Of a stretch of 64,000 bases of DNA, positions 31,858 through 39,544 are shown piece after piece. The notes under the pieces were generated by a model that was not told the origin of the DNA, did no database searches, and worked only from the letters and a program-made list of their open reading frames with translations. How positions within the stretch are numbered: the stretch's first letter is position 1; each line of letters begins with the position of its first letter. Origin of the DNA: SXNM01 sp964586155 (GTDB lineage: Bacteria; Myxococcota_A; UBA9042); NCBI GenBank assembly GCA_964586155.1, contig CAZPHC010000004.1:62001-126000 (forward strand), given 5' to 3'. The position numbers and the translations under genes were made by a program.

Positions 31858-33456
31858 TCAGCCCGCCCACTGCAGCCAGCGCAGGAAGTTGTTGTACCGC
31901 TGGTGGTAGTACTTCAACTTCAGCACGTCGGCCTTGATGTGTGCATAGAGCTTGGTCCCTTGGGCCATGCTGGCGAGATGGGTCTCGATGCGCGCGATGC
32001 GGCGCCGGACCTCGGCCTCGCCCAAACCGTCGAGACCCGCGTCGAATTCCTCGTCGAGCTCGACGATGGGATCGTCGCGATCGAGATCCAGTCGGGCGTA
32101 CTCGGCCATGGCCTCGTCGAATGCCCGCTGCAGCCAGGCGATGTGGTCGACGCGCATGAGCTCGCCGCCGGGCTGGTCGAAGATGGGGGCCGTCTCGTTC
32201 TGCTTCAGCTTCTCGTGCAGGATCCAGGGCACCAGCGCGCGAAGGTCGGCGAGCTCGACCTCGGCGGCCCCGCGGAACCAGGCCAGCGTCTTGACGTACG
32301 AGAGCAGCGTCAACAGCGCGCGGACCGACAGCCCGTTCTCGGTCTGGCTGCAGAGCACGCGCAGCTTGTCGCGGCCGCAGTCACTCGCGCAGACCGAGCC
32401 GAGGGTGCGGCCGGCGATGCGGATGGTGTCCTTGGACTTGTATTCGATGTCGGCTGCGGCCAGGTCGCAGAAGTCGAACTGCGAGGCGAAGAACTCCAGG
32501 CGACGTCGCACGCCCCGGGGCACCGGCATCGCCAGGACCTCGCGGTGCACCTGGTCCAGCTCGGCCTCGGTGAAGATGATCTCGGGTGGGACGACCGTCG
32601 CCGGATCGATGCGTTGCTCGACCCGGAACAACAACTCGCCGAGAAAGCGCGGGTTGAAGTCCAGCGCCTTCACCACGATGTCGATACGATCCTTGAGCGC
32701 CTCGATGACCGGATAGGTCCCGCCGCCCAGGTCGTCGTTGGCGGTGAGAAACCACGCGGAGCTCGGGCTGACCATCACCTGGTCGAGGATCTCGGCGTAG
32801 CCGTCGGCCATCAGCGTCAGCAACGCCGACTGCGTCCGTGTCGGGATGCGGTTGTATTCGTCGACGATCTTGACCCGCATGCCCAGCCAGCGACGCCAGC
32901 TGATACGGATGCCGTCCATCGACTCGGCAGCGACCAGGTCCCGTGGCAAGGGATTGCCGAGCAGGTCGGCGATCGTCATCTGCGGCTGGCCTTTTTGGAT
33001 GCCCTTGCGCACCTCGTCGAGCGAGTAGCCGGCGAGGATCCCCATCAGGATCGCGCTCGCCGTCTTGCCGCGGCCGGGGCCGCCAATGAAGAGGCAGCGT
33101 CGCCGCGCTGCGAACGTCAGCAGTGGCAACAGCACGAACGACGACCAACTCTGGTCCGTCGGCAGGCGCACTTCGGTGCCTGCGCCGCCGAAGCGGAACG
33201 AGGGCGGTGCCGTGGTGTGGAACTCAATGTCGTAATACGGCGTGATGATGGCGTGATTGACGATCCAGTAGTACGCCTGCCGCATCTTGTCGTCGAGCGC
33301 CACGGGGACGCTCGTTCCGACGTCTCCATGATCGACCTTGGCCGCGCCCTCGTAGAGCGCCGCCACGTCGAGCCCCACGCTCACGTCGCGTTGACGTGGC
33401 GGTCTGGTCGGCGACGCGCTGACGCTGCGGCTGGTCGGGTCGACGGACGACGACAT
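31858..33456 (-). CDS. MoxR-type AAA+ ATPase, first gene of the nine-gene operon
   Basis: A 532-aa AAA+ ATPase. Walker A is GGPGRGKT (125-132), Walker B VDEYNR with Asp199-Glu200, sensor-1 WFLTAND, and a run PVIEALKDRIDIVVKALDF containing the arginine finger; this is the helix-2-insert (MoxR/NorQ/CbbQ) clade pattern. About 120 residues precede the ATPase core and a helical lid and C-terminal tail (about 300-532) follow, longer than most MoxR proteins (about 330). These ATPases remodel or insert cofactors into client enzymes together with a vWA partner, which is encoded two genes downstream. AGGAGG six bases before the ATG gives strong initiation. The promoter must lie in the 77-base space to the divergent glycosyltransferase gene. 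Confidence 0.9.
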   Translation of the reverse strand: MSSSVDPTSRSVSASPTRPPRQRDVSVGLDVAALYEGAAKVDHGDVGTSVPVALDDKMRQAYYWIVNHAIITPYYDIEFHTTAPPSFRFGGAGTEVRLPTDQSWSSFVLLPLLTFAARRRCLFIGGPGRGKTASAILMGILAGYSLDEVRKGIQKGQPQMTIADLLGNPLPRDLVAAESMDGIRISWRRWLGMRVKIVDEYNRIPTRTQSALLTLMADGYAEILDQVMVSPSSAWFLTANDDLGGGTYPVIEALKDRIDIVVKALDFNPRFLGELLFRVEQRIDPATVVPPEIIFTEAELDQVHREVLAMPVPRGVRRRLEFFASQFDFCDLAAADIEYKSKDTIRIAGRTLGSVCASDCGRDKLRVLCSQTENGLSVRALLTLLSYVKTLAWFRGAAEVELADLRALVPWILHEKLKQNETAPIFDQPGGELMRVDHIAWLQRAFDEAMAEYARLDLDRDDPIVELDEEFDAGLDGLGEAEVRRRIARIETHLASMAQGTKLYAHIKADVLKLKYYHQRYNNFLRWLQWAG

Positions 33457-33533
33457 GAATCCTCCTGCGGTGAGGCCACAGAGTGCCGCACCGACCCTTG
33501 CGTGTCACGGGTGTCCGCCTCCATCCTGCGGCG

Positions 33534-34904
33534 ATGAAGGTCCTGCTGGCAGCCATCGGATCGCGCGGAGATGTGGCACCGATGGTCGCGCTCGGCCGCG
33601 GCTTGGTCGCGCGTGGCCATCAGGTCATGCTGCTGGTGCCGTCGGACTTGACCGGCTTCGTCGAGGCCCATGGCCTGCTGGCTGTCGCCTCCGCGTCCAA
33701 CGTCACCGCGATCGTGCAGCGCCATGCCGGGCAGCTCGACAATCCTGCCGCCGTGCTGCGCATCCTGGTCCGCGAGTGTCGGCGCGAGCTGCAGGCGCAG
33801 ATCGACGAGCTCGAGCCGCTGGTTCCAGGCTTCGATCTGGTCGTCGGTGCGGGGCTCCAGCTCGCCGCGGTCTCGGTCTGCGCGGGGCTCGGTGTGCCTG
33901 TCCGCACCGTCATCTACACGGCCAGCGTACTGCCATCCGCGGAGCAGCCCCCATTCTGGCTGCCGATCCGCCAAACGCCCCGCTGGCTCAACCCCTGGCT
34001 CTGGGCCGTCCCGGATTGGATCAATGGCCACATCGCCTTTGGGCCGCTGCAGCGCTGGCGTCACGCCCACGGCATGGCCAGCGAGTGGATGCCGATCCCG
34101 GCCATGATCGGTGAGCACCCCATCCTCGCCTGTGACCGCCGCCTGGCGACGCCGCCCGGGGACGCCTGGCCGCCGATCGAGCAGACCGGATGGCTTCGGC
34201 TCGACGACGAGCCGCCCCTCGACCCGCCGCTCGTGGCCTGGCTCGACGCGGGCGAGCCGCCGATCTACCTGGGATTCGGGTCAATGGTCGACGGTGATAC
34301 CCACGGCACGCTGGCCACAGCACGTGCCCTGGCCCAGGCGACGTCTCGCCGCGTGCTCGTCGTCCGTGGTTGGTCCAACCACCCGGACGACACGGGCTCG
34401 CCTGCCGTCCATGTCATCGACGGCGCCCCCCATGGTCGCCTGTTCCCGCGCTGCGCCTGCGTCGTCCATCACGGGGGCGCCGGCACGACCCAGGCTGCCG
34501 CCAACGCAGGCGTCCCCCAGGTCGTCGTGCCTCACCTGCTGGACCAGTTCGACTTCGCAGATCGCATTGTGCGCGCAGGTCTCGGGCCCGCGACGCCCAG
34601 CCGGCGCCGATGGGATGCCGCTACCCTGATCCAATCCGTGCAGCAGGCCCTGGCCGACCCGGCGATGCAAGCGCGGGCTCGAGCGCTCGGGGTCGCAATG
34701 CGCGCGGATGACGGCGTTGGCGCGACGGTGGCGGTCCTCGAGCGGACGGTCGCCGACGCGCGCGCTGGCGTCCTGGGCCAGCTGCCTCCGCGGCCGGCGC
34801 TGCCATGGTTGCGGCCGGGGTTCAAGCGCGGGGCGATCGCGCTGGCAGCCGCGCTGGCAGTCGCGCTGGCAGCCGCGCTCGCGACACTGATGGACGCGGG
34901 GTAG
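33534..34904 (+). CDS. UGT/MGT-type glycosyltransferase (GT1) with C-terminal membrane anchor
   Basis: A 456-aa GT-B glycosyltransferase. The N-terminus KVLLAAIGSRGDVAPMVALG is diagnostic of the sterol/lipid 3-beta-glucosyltransferase and macrolide-type UGT group. The C-terminal donor-binding domain has YLGFGSMVDGD, VHVIDGAPHGRLFPRCACVV and HHGGAGTTQAAANAGVPQVV, the nucleotide-sugar signature. The last 25 residues are a strongly hydrophobic Ala/Leu helix (ALAAALAVALAAALATL), so the enzyme is probably membrane-attached and glycosylates a lipid. The start at 33534 is where the family begins; no strong ribosome site precedes it. Divergent from the MoxR operon, it may share regulation but is not part of it. 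Confidence 0.85.
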   Translation: MKVLLAAIGSRGDVAPMVALGRGLVARGHQVMLLVPSDLTGFVEAHGLLAVASASNVTAIVQRHAGQLDNPAAVLRILVRECRRELQAQIDELEPLVPGFDLVVGAGLQLAAVSVCAGLGVPVRTVIYTASVLPSAEQPPFWLPIRQTPRWLNPWLWAVPDWINGHIAFGPLQRWRHAHGMASEWMPIPAMIGEHPILACDRRLATPPGDAWPPIEQTGWLRLDDEPPLDPPLVAWLDAGEPPIYLGFGSMVDGDTHGTLATARALAQATSRRVLVVRGWSNHPDDTGSPAVHVIDGAPHGRLFPRCACVVHHGGAGTTQAAANAGVPQVVVPHLLDQFDFADRIVRAGLGPATPSRRRWDAATLIQSVQQALADPAMQARARALGVAMRADDGVGATVAVLERTVADARAGVLGQLPPRPALPWLRPGFKRGAIALAAALAVALAAALATLMDAG

Positions 34905-34931
34905 GAGCGCGCAACGTGGCGCCAGCGGGCC

Positions 34932-34959
34932 TTGGACCCTGGACCTTGGACCCTGGACG
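34932..34959. repeat. Direct repeat, two 14-bp units
   Basis: TTGGACCCTGGACC is followed directly by TTGGACCCTGGACG, just after the glycosyltransferase stop. Function unknown; it may be a slippage product. Confidence 0.6.
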
Positions 34960-35067
34960 CTCGACGGCGCCCCGATCCGAACCTGACGTCAGAGGCTCCA
35001 CCGCCACGTCGAGAGCGACGGGGGCAGGGTGGTCCCATCGCGGTCCGTGGCCGCGCCCTGATCCATG

Positions 35068-35094
35068 AGGTCCAGTGGTCATACCACTTGACCT
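35068..35094. promoter_or_regulatory. Operator for the GntR/FadR-type regulator
   Basis: AGGTCCAGTGGT and ACCACTTGACCT form a 12-bp inverted repeat (11 of 12 pairs) around the centre CAT. The core TGGT-CAT-ACCA (TGGT-ATG-ACCA on the other strand) is the form recognised by the PdhR/LldR/FadR group of GntR regulators. The right arm overlaps the -35 box of the regulator's own promoter, so binding should repress it. Confidence 0.7.
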
Positions 35095-35116
35095 CTGAAC
35101 CACAAGACCATATTGT
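35088..35116 (+). promoter_or_regulatory. Sigma-70 promoter of the GntR regulator/hydroxylase genes
   Basis: TTGACC (35088-35093) and TATTGT (35111-35116) are 17 bases apart. The -35 lies inside the operator. Transcription would start near 35123, leaving only about 13 bases before the ATG, just enough to include the AGGAGG ribosome site. Confidence 0.6.
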
Positions 35117-35135
35117 CACGTTCAGGAGGTGCGCC

Positions 35136-35957
35136 ATGACACTGCAACCCATCACCCGCAAGTCGCTCTCGGACGACGTCTTTGACCAGCTGGCGCAGGA
35201 GATCCTCGGCGGGCGATTCGTCGCGGGCAGCACGCTGCCGTCCGAGCGTGAGCTCGCCGAGGCCCTGCAGGTGAATCGGGGGGCCGTCCGGGAGGCCATG
35301 ATGCGCCTCTCCCAGGCCGGGCTGGTCGACAGCCGGCACGGCTCCGGCACCCACGTCCTGGACTTTCGTCGCAGCGCGGGTCTCGAACTGCTGCCGCGCC
35401 TGCTCTTCTCGGCAGACGGTGATGTCGATCTGCCGTTGGTCCGCTCCGTGCTCGAGATGCGCTCGGCGTTGGGCCCGGACGTGGCGCGCCTGGCGGCGCT
35501 GCGGCGGGATGCGCGTCGGGTCGAGCTGCTCTGGCGCAAGGTGCGGGAACATGAAGAGGCGGCCCATTCGCTCGACCTGCAACAGCAGGTCGCCATCGAG
35601 TATTGGGATGTCCTGGTCGATGCATCCGGCAACATCGCGTATCGACTGGCCTACAACTCCCTGCGCAGCGTGTACGTGCTCGTGCGCGAGGCAATGGCGC
35701 AGGTGCTCGCGGACGAGATCAGCGACCACATCCGCCTGCGCCAGTTGACCCAGGCCGTCGCCGAGGGCGACGCGACCACCGCGGCGGAGGTAGCGCGTGC
35801 GCTCTGCGAGCGCGGCCGCCGCGGTGTCGAACAGGCCTTCGCGATGCTCGATTTCGACAGGACTGACCCGGAGGTTGCGCCCGAGGTTGCGTCCGAGGTC
35901 GCGCCCGAGGTCGCACCGGAGGTCGCGCCCGAGGTCGCACCGGAGGTCGCGCCCTAA
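35136..35957 (+). CDS. GntR-family (FadR/FCD subgroup) transcriptional regulator with PEVA-repeat tail
   Basis: A 273-aa regulator. The N-terminal winged helix-turn-helix is clear (QEILGGRFVAGSTLPSEREL, then VNRGAVREAMMRLSQAGL and RHGSGTHV), followed by a helical FCD ligand-binding domain (about 85-240) with the Asp/His-type metal positions probable in RSVLEMRSALGPD and SDHIRLRQL. After residue 245 the chain becomes a simple EVAP/EVAS repeat, seven 4-residue units, probably disordered. AGGAGG seven bases before the ATG fixes the start. An operator of the PdhR/FadR type overlaps its promoter, so it is autoregulated, and the fatty-acid-hydroxylase-type gene 72 bases downstream is the likely regulated partner. 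The effector is unknown. Confidence 0.88.
   Translation: MTLQPITRKSLSDDVFDQLAQEILGGRFVAGSTLPSERELAEALQVNRGAVREAMMRLSQAGLVDSRHGSGTHVLDFRRSAGLELLPRLLFSADGDVDLPLVRSVLEMRSALGPDVARLAALRRDARRVELLWRKVREHEEAAHSLDLQQQVAIEYWDVLVDASGNIAYRLAYNSLRSVYVLVREAMAQVLADEISDHIRLRQLTQAVAEGDATTAAEVARALCERGRRGVEQAFAMLDFDRTDPEVAPEVASEVAPEVAPEVAPEVAPEVAP
35871..35954 (+). repeat. In-frame tandem repeat, seven 12-bp units
   Basis: Units GAGGTYGCGCCC/GAGGTCGCACCG run directly into the TAA stop of the regulator and encode EVAP repeats. Unit number could vary by slippage without a frameshift because 12 is a multiple of 3. Confidence 0.85.
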
Positions 35958-36029
35958 GGTCGCCGCCCGCGCGTGCCCCCACGCGTCCCCGCCCACGTCA
36001 CGCGGCCTGGCCGCACGGAGGAACCGACG

Positions 36030-36719
36030 ATGAAGACATCTGCAGCCGACTCTCCCTGGCGCGCGAGTGGTCCCGCCTGGACCTGGACCGCAGCGCTCAA
36101 GCGGTTCTACCACCACCACAACCCGTGGATCTTGACCGCCTTGGTCGTGACGACCGCGATCGGTCGCATCGCGGTGGGTGGGTTCGGCGTCTGGGACGCG
36201 ATCATCGTCGCCGCGTTGGTGCTGGTCCAGCCCTTCCAGGAGTGGCTGATCCACGTCCATGTGCTCCATTGGCGTCCCCGGAAGCTGGGGCCCTGGACCA
36301 TCGACTTCGAGCTCGCCCGTCGTCACCGTCATCATCACAGCGATCCGAGCGACCTGCAGGTCGGCTTCATGCCGACGCGGACGCTGGTGCTCTCGGCAGC
36401 CGCCCACGCGGTCGTCTGGGCGTGGCTGATGCCGACCGCAGCGCTGGCGTGGACCGGCGTCCTGACCGTTGCGACGATCGGGCTGGTCTATGAATGGACG
36501 CATTTTGTCGTCCACACGACGGTCCAGCCGCGTAGCGAATGGGTGAAGCGGGTCTTCCGCTACCATCGACTGCACCATTTCAAGAACGAGAACTACTGGA
36601 TGGGCGTCACCATGCACCTCGGGGATCGGCTCCTGGGGACCTTGCCGGACCAGAAGACCGTGCCTGCGTCCCCGACGGCGCGAGACCTGGCCAAGGCGGT
36701 CGGTGCCGCGCCAGCGTGA
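36030..36719 (+). CDS. Fatty acid hydroxylase/sterol desaturase superfamily protein
   Basis: A 229-aa integral membrane di-iron enzyme candidate. It has two to three membrane segments (ILTALVVTTAIGRIAV; AAHAVVWAWLMP; WTGVLTVATIGLVY) and the eight-histidine pattern: HVHVLHW, RRHRHHHSD, THFVVHT and YHRLHHF. Family members hydroxylate or desaturate fatty acids, sterols or carotenoids; which substrate applies cannot be told. The start follows GGAGG at good spacing and lies at the point where conserved sequence begins. Its place just after the GntR/FadR-type regulator suggests that expression responds to a lipid-related or carboxylate signal. Confidence 0.82.
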   Translation: MKTSAADSPWRASGPAWTWTAALKRFYHHHNPWILTALVVTTAIGRIAVGGFGVWDAIIVAALVLVQPFQEWLIHVHVLHWRPRKLGPWTIDFELARRHRHHHSDPSDLQVGFMPTRTLVLSAAAHAVVWAWLMPTAALAWTGVLTVATIGLVYEWTHFVVHTTVQPRSEWVKRVFRYHRLHHFKNENYWMGVTMHLGDRLLGTLPDQKTVPASPTARDLAKAVGAAPA

Positions 36720-36726
36720 CGCGAGG

Positions 36727-37554
36727 TCACGACGCGCGGTGGGCGCGCAGCAGCCGGACCCTGGCCGGCGCCGCGTCAGAGGCGATCGGGGCCACGTCGA
36801 GGCGCAGCAGGTGGGGGCCTGGAGCAAGGTCTGGCCCGAATCGTGCCAGCTCGCAGATGAGCCGCTGCGGCGCGGCGACCGCGCCCAGCGTGCGTGCGCC
36901 GTCGGGCAGTCCCCACCAGCGACGATGGTTGGGCGTGGTGCCGCCGTCGTCCTCGCGGTCCAGGGACGGTAGATCCAGCACGAGCAGCGACCGCGCGCGC
37001 CCGGCGAGCCAGTCCATCGCCTCGATGGTCGGGTAGGGCGGATTGGTGCCGGTCCAGTCGGCCCCGACGGGCAGGGCGCTCGCTGCGTCGGTTCGGACGG
37101 CGATCGCCTCGTCGAAGCCCTCGACACCGCACGCGTCCCAGGCCTCGGTCAGCGCGCGGGCGGTGAGTACACGATCGGTGCCGGCGCTCTTGCCACCTGC
37201 GTGCTCGCCGCAACCTCCCAAGGCCTCGACCTTGACCTCCAGCAGCGTCGCGGGCAGCAGGCCCGGCATCTCGACGTCGGCGAGGGTCCAGGCGTCGGCG
37301 ACGATGTGGCCGACGCACTCGACGTGTGTGCCGCCGCCGTGCGGGTTCAGCATGACGTCGGCGCAGTCCACCGGCGCGCCGTCGTCGACACGCAGGCTTC
37401 GCCCGCCGCCGATCTCGACCGCGGCGACCGTTGTCGGCCGCAGTCCGAATGCGCGGCCACCGCGGAGCGCTGGGTCGAACGGTAGGGTCGCGTCGCACCC
37501 GGCGCTCTCGTCGCAGACCCAGGCCTTGCCGTGGACCAAGAACGTCAGCCTCAT
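36727..37554 (-). CDS. Cyclase-family (kynurenine formamidase-like) hydrolase
   Basis: A 275-aa metal-dependent hydrolase of the cyclase family, which includes bacterial KynB. The key motif is NPHGGGTHVECVGH, corresponding to the HxGTHxDxPxH metal site of KynB (here with Glu-Cys in place of Asp-x-Pro), and a second conserved segment is TGTNPPYPTIEAMDWLAG. It overlaps the ACMSD-like gene upstream by four bases (ATGA), a pairing expected in the kynurenine branch of tryptophan degradation, where the formamidase makes kynurenine. The altered motif and the length (KynB is about 210) leave room for a different amide or cyclic substrate. Confidence 0.7.
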   Translation of the reverse strand: MRLTFLVHGKAWVCDESAGCDATLPFDPALRGGRAFGLRPTTVAAVEIGGGRSLRVDDGAPVDCADVMLNPHGGGTHVECVGHIVADAWTLADVEMPGLLPATLLEVKVEALGGCGEHAGGKSAGTDRVLTARALTEAWDACGVEGFDEAIAVRTDAASALPVGADWTGTNPPYPTIEAMDWLAGRARSLLVLDLPSLDREDDGGTTPNHRRWWGLPDGARTLGAVAAPQRLICELARFGPDLAPGPHLLRLDVAPIASDAAPARVRLLRAHRAS

Positions 37555-38609
37555 CGAGCCCCCTCGCCCATCAGGGTCGCGTCGAGCCGGAGCGCCTCGC
37601 AGGCGCTGCCGCCGAGCAGGCTGGCGCGCGTCGCGGGGTCGAAGCCCGCGGATTGGATCTCGCCTCCTGGCTGCAACTCGCCGAGTGGAAAGGGATAGTC
37701 CGTGCCCAGACAGACGCGATGCGCGCCGACCCTGGCCACGAGCAGCCGCAGCATGTCCGGGTCATGGACCAGGCTGTCGAGCCAGAACTGGCCGAGGAAG
37801 GACGAGGGGGGCCGGGTCGTGGCGGTCTGGCACAGGTCGGGGCGCACGGCGAAGCCGTGGTCGATCCGTCCGAGCGTAGCCAGGAACGCCCCACCGCCGT
37901 GCGCGAAGATCAGGCGCAGGGTCGGCCAGCGGTCCAGGACACCGCCCATCAGGACGCTGCAAATGGCGGCGCTCGTTTCGGCCGGCATCGAGACCAGCCA
38001 GGGTAGCCAGTGCCGGCGCAGCCGGCCTTCGGCGACGCCCATCATGTCCCAAGGGTGAACGAAGACCGCCAGATCCAACGCCGCCGCTGCTGCCCAGAAG
38101 CCGTCGAGCGCGGGATCGTCCAGCTCCCAGCGTCCGACGTGGCTGCCGATCTCGACGCCGCGCAGCCCGATGGCGGCACAGCGCTCGAGCTCGCGCGCGG
38201 CCAGGTCCGGATCCTGCAGCGGGACGGTGCCCAAGCCGACGAAACGACGTGGCCGGCGGGCGCAACGCTCGGCGATGTCGTCATTCAGCGCGCGGCCGAG
38301 CTCGAGGGCGTGGGATGCCTGGGCGCCATAGGCGAACAGCACAGGCACGGTCGAGAGGACCTGGACGTCGACGCCCATGCGGTCCATGTCGGCGAGTCGC
38401 GCCGTGTCGTCCCAGAGGTTGGCCTCGACCGCGCGAAAGAACTGCCCGTCACGCATCATGTGCGCACAGCCGTAGGGAATGTCCGGGGCGCCGGGGCCGT
38501 GATGGCGCAGCGTCACCCAGCCGCTGGTGCCCGTCTTGCGCGCCATGTCGGGCAGGTCGCGCGGCAGCACATGGGCGTGGACGTCGATCGTCAGGGGGCG
38601 CTGCTGCAT
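37551..38609 (-). CDS. Amidohydrolase-family decarboxylase, ACMSD-like
   Basis: A 352-aa protein close to 2-amino-3-carboxymuconate-6-semialdehyde decarboxylase. The N-terminal zinc motif is IDVHAHVLPRDLPDM, the next His is in VFVHPWDMMG, followed by FAHGGGAF and LGTDYPFPLGE with the catalytic Asp: all four zinc/catalytic positions of the ACMSD group. ACMSD acts late in tryptophan catabolism (kynurenine to picolinate/glutarate route). GAGGAG before the ATG at 38609 is strong. It is cotranscribed with the cyclase-family gene. No other kynurenine-pathway gene (TDO, KMO, 3-HAO) lies in the window, so the pair may act on another aromatic semialdehyde. Confidence 0.82.
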   Translation of the reverse strand: MQQRPLTIDVHAHVLPRDLPDMARKTGTSGWVTLRHHGPGAPDIPYGCAHMMRDGQFFRAVEANLWDDTARLADMDRMGVDVQVLSTVPVLFAYGAQASHALELGRALNDDIAERCARRPRRFVGLGTVPLQDPDLAARELERCAAIGLRGVEIGSHVGRWELDDPALDGFWAAAAALDLAVFVHPWDMMGVAEGRLRRHWLPWLVSMPAETSAAICSVLMGGVLDRWPTLRLIFAHGGGAFLATLGRIDHGFAVRPDLCQTATTRPPSSFLGQFWLDSLVHDPDMLRLLVARVGAHRVCLGTDYPFPLGELQPGGEIQSAGFDPATRASLLGGSACEALRLDATLMGEGAR

Positions 38610-38773
38610 GGGGCTCCTCGAGCTGCGGACGCCCCGAGGATCAGGCGCGCACGGCCGCGGGTCAACGGTCTGCGCGGAGGCGGGGCCACAGCGTCGAACA
38701 AGGGCTCGACCTCGTGCGTCTGCTGGCGCAGGCTGATGCGCGGCCGGGCCGCCGGTCTGCCCTGGAGGACACG

Positions 38774-39544
38774 ATGGGTCGACGACAGGCACGACGACGT
38801 TGGATCGCCCTTCTGGGGGCTGCGGCGTTGCTGATCGGACTCAGCTCGGTCGCCTCGGCCGACCTGATCGTGCCGGGCCAGCCGTACCGTCCCCACCATC
38901 GGCGCCCGGATCCGCCCCGTCCGGTCCCGATCCGACCAGCCCCGGGCAAGCCACCCGTCAAACCCGCACCCATCCGTCGCCAGCGCCCGATGAGGCTGGT
39001 GTCGCCGGTGTTCAAGCCTGGTTCGTCGGTGCCGCAGGTCCATACCTGCGAAGGTGCCAATACGTCGCCGCCACTCTCGTTCGTCGATGTACCGGCCGGA
39101 GCCGCGACGCTCGCGCTGATCGTCGACGATCCCGACGCTCCGGATCCCAAGGCGCCGAAGCAGACATGGGTGCATTGGGTCCTTTGGAACCTGCCGCCGA
39201 CTGCGCGCGGACTGGAGGACGACGCCCACGCCAAGGGGCTGCCTGACGGCACCTCAGTAGGGCGCAACGACTGGGACAACGCGGCGTGGGGAGGACCGTG
39301 CCCGCCCATCGGGCGCCATCGCTACATGTTCAAGCTCTACGCGCTCGATACGCCGCTGCCCCCGGCCACGCGCAAGCCGTGGACCAAGGCGGAGCTCGAA
39401 CGGGCGATGGAGGGCCACATCCTCGCGTCTGCACAGCTCGTCGGCACCTACCAGAAGGTCGCGAGCGATCCTCCGGCCGGCCGCACGTCCGGCGCCAAGA
39501 AGGGGGCCGCCGCTCGCGGGCCCGGGCGGGGGCCGGCGCTCTAG
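38774..39544 (+). CDS. Exported PEBP/YbhB-YbcL family protein
   Basis: A 256-aa protein with a signal peptide (RRWIALLGAAALLIGLSSVA, cut near SADL), a Pro-rich linker, then a complete phosphatidylethanolamine-binding-protein-like domain: CEGANTSPPLSF, ALIVDDPDAPDP, WVHWVLWNLP, GRNDWDNAAWGGPCPP and HRYMFKLYALD, which together form the anion-binding pocket. Bacterial members bind phospho-groups or inhibit kinases in some cases, but most have no known function. The basic tail (RTSGAKKGAAARGPG) is low-complexity. GGAGGAC precedes the ATG. Its TAG stop shares bases with the TAG of the opposing msrC gene (CTAG), so the two genes converge with no spacer. Confidence 0.85.
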   Translation: MGRRQARRRWIALLGAAALLIGLSSVASADLIVPGQPYRPHHRRPDPPRPVPIRPAPGKPPVKPAPIRRQRPMRLVSPVFKPGSSVPQVHTCEGANTSPPLSFVDVPAGAATLALIVDDPDAPDPKAPKQTWVHWVLWNLPPTARGLEDDAHAKGLPDGTSVGRNDWDNAAWGGPCPPIGRHRYMFKLYALDTPLPPATRKPWTKAELERAMEGHILASAQLVGTYQKVASDPPAGRTSGAKKGAAARGPGRGPAL

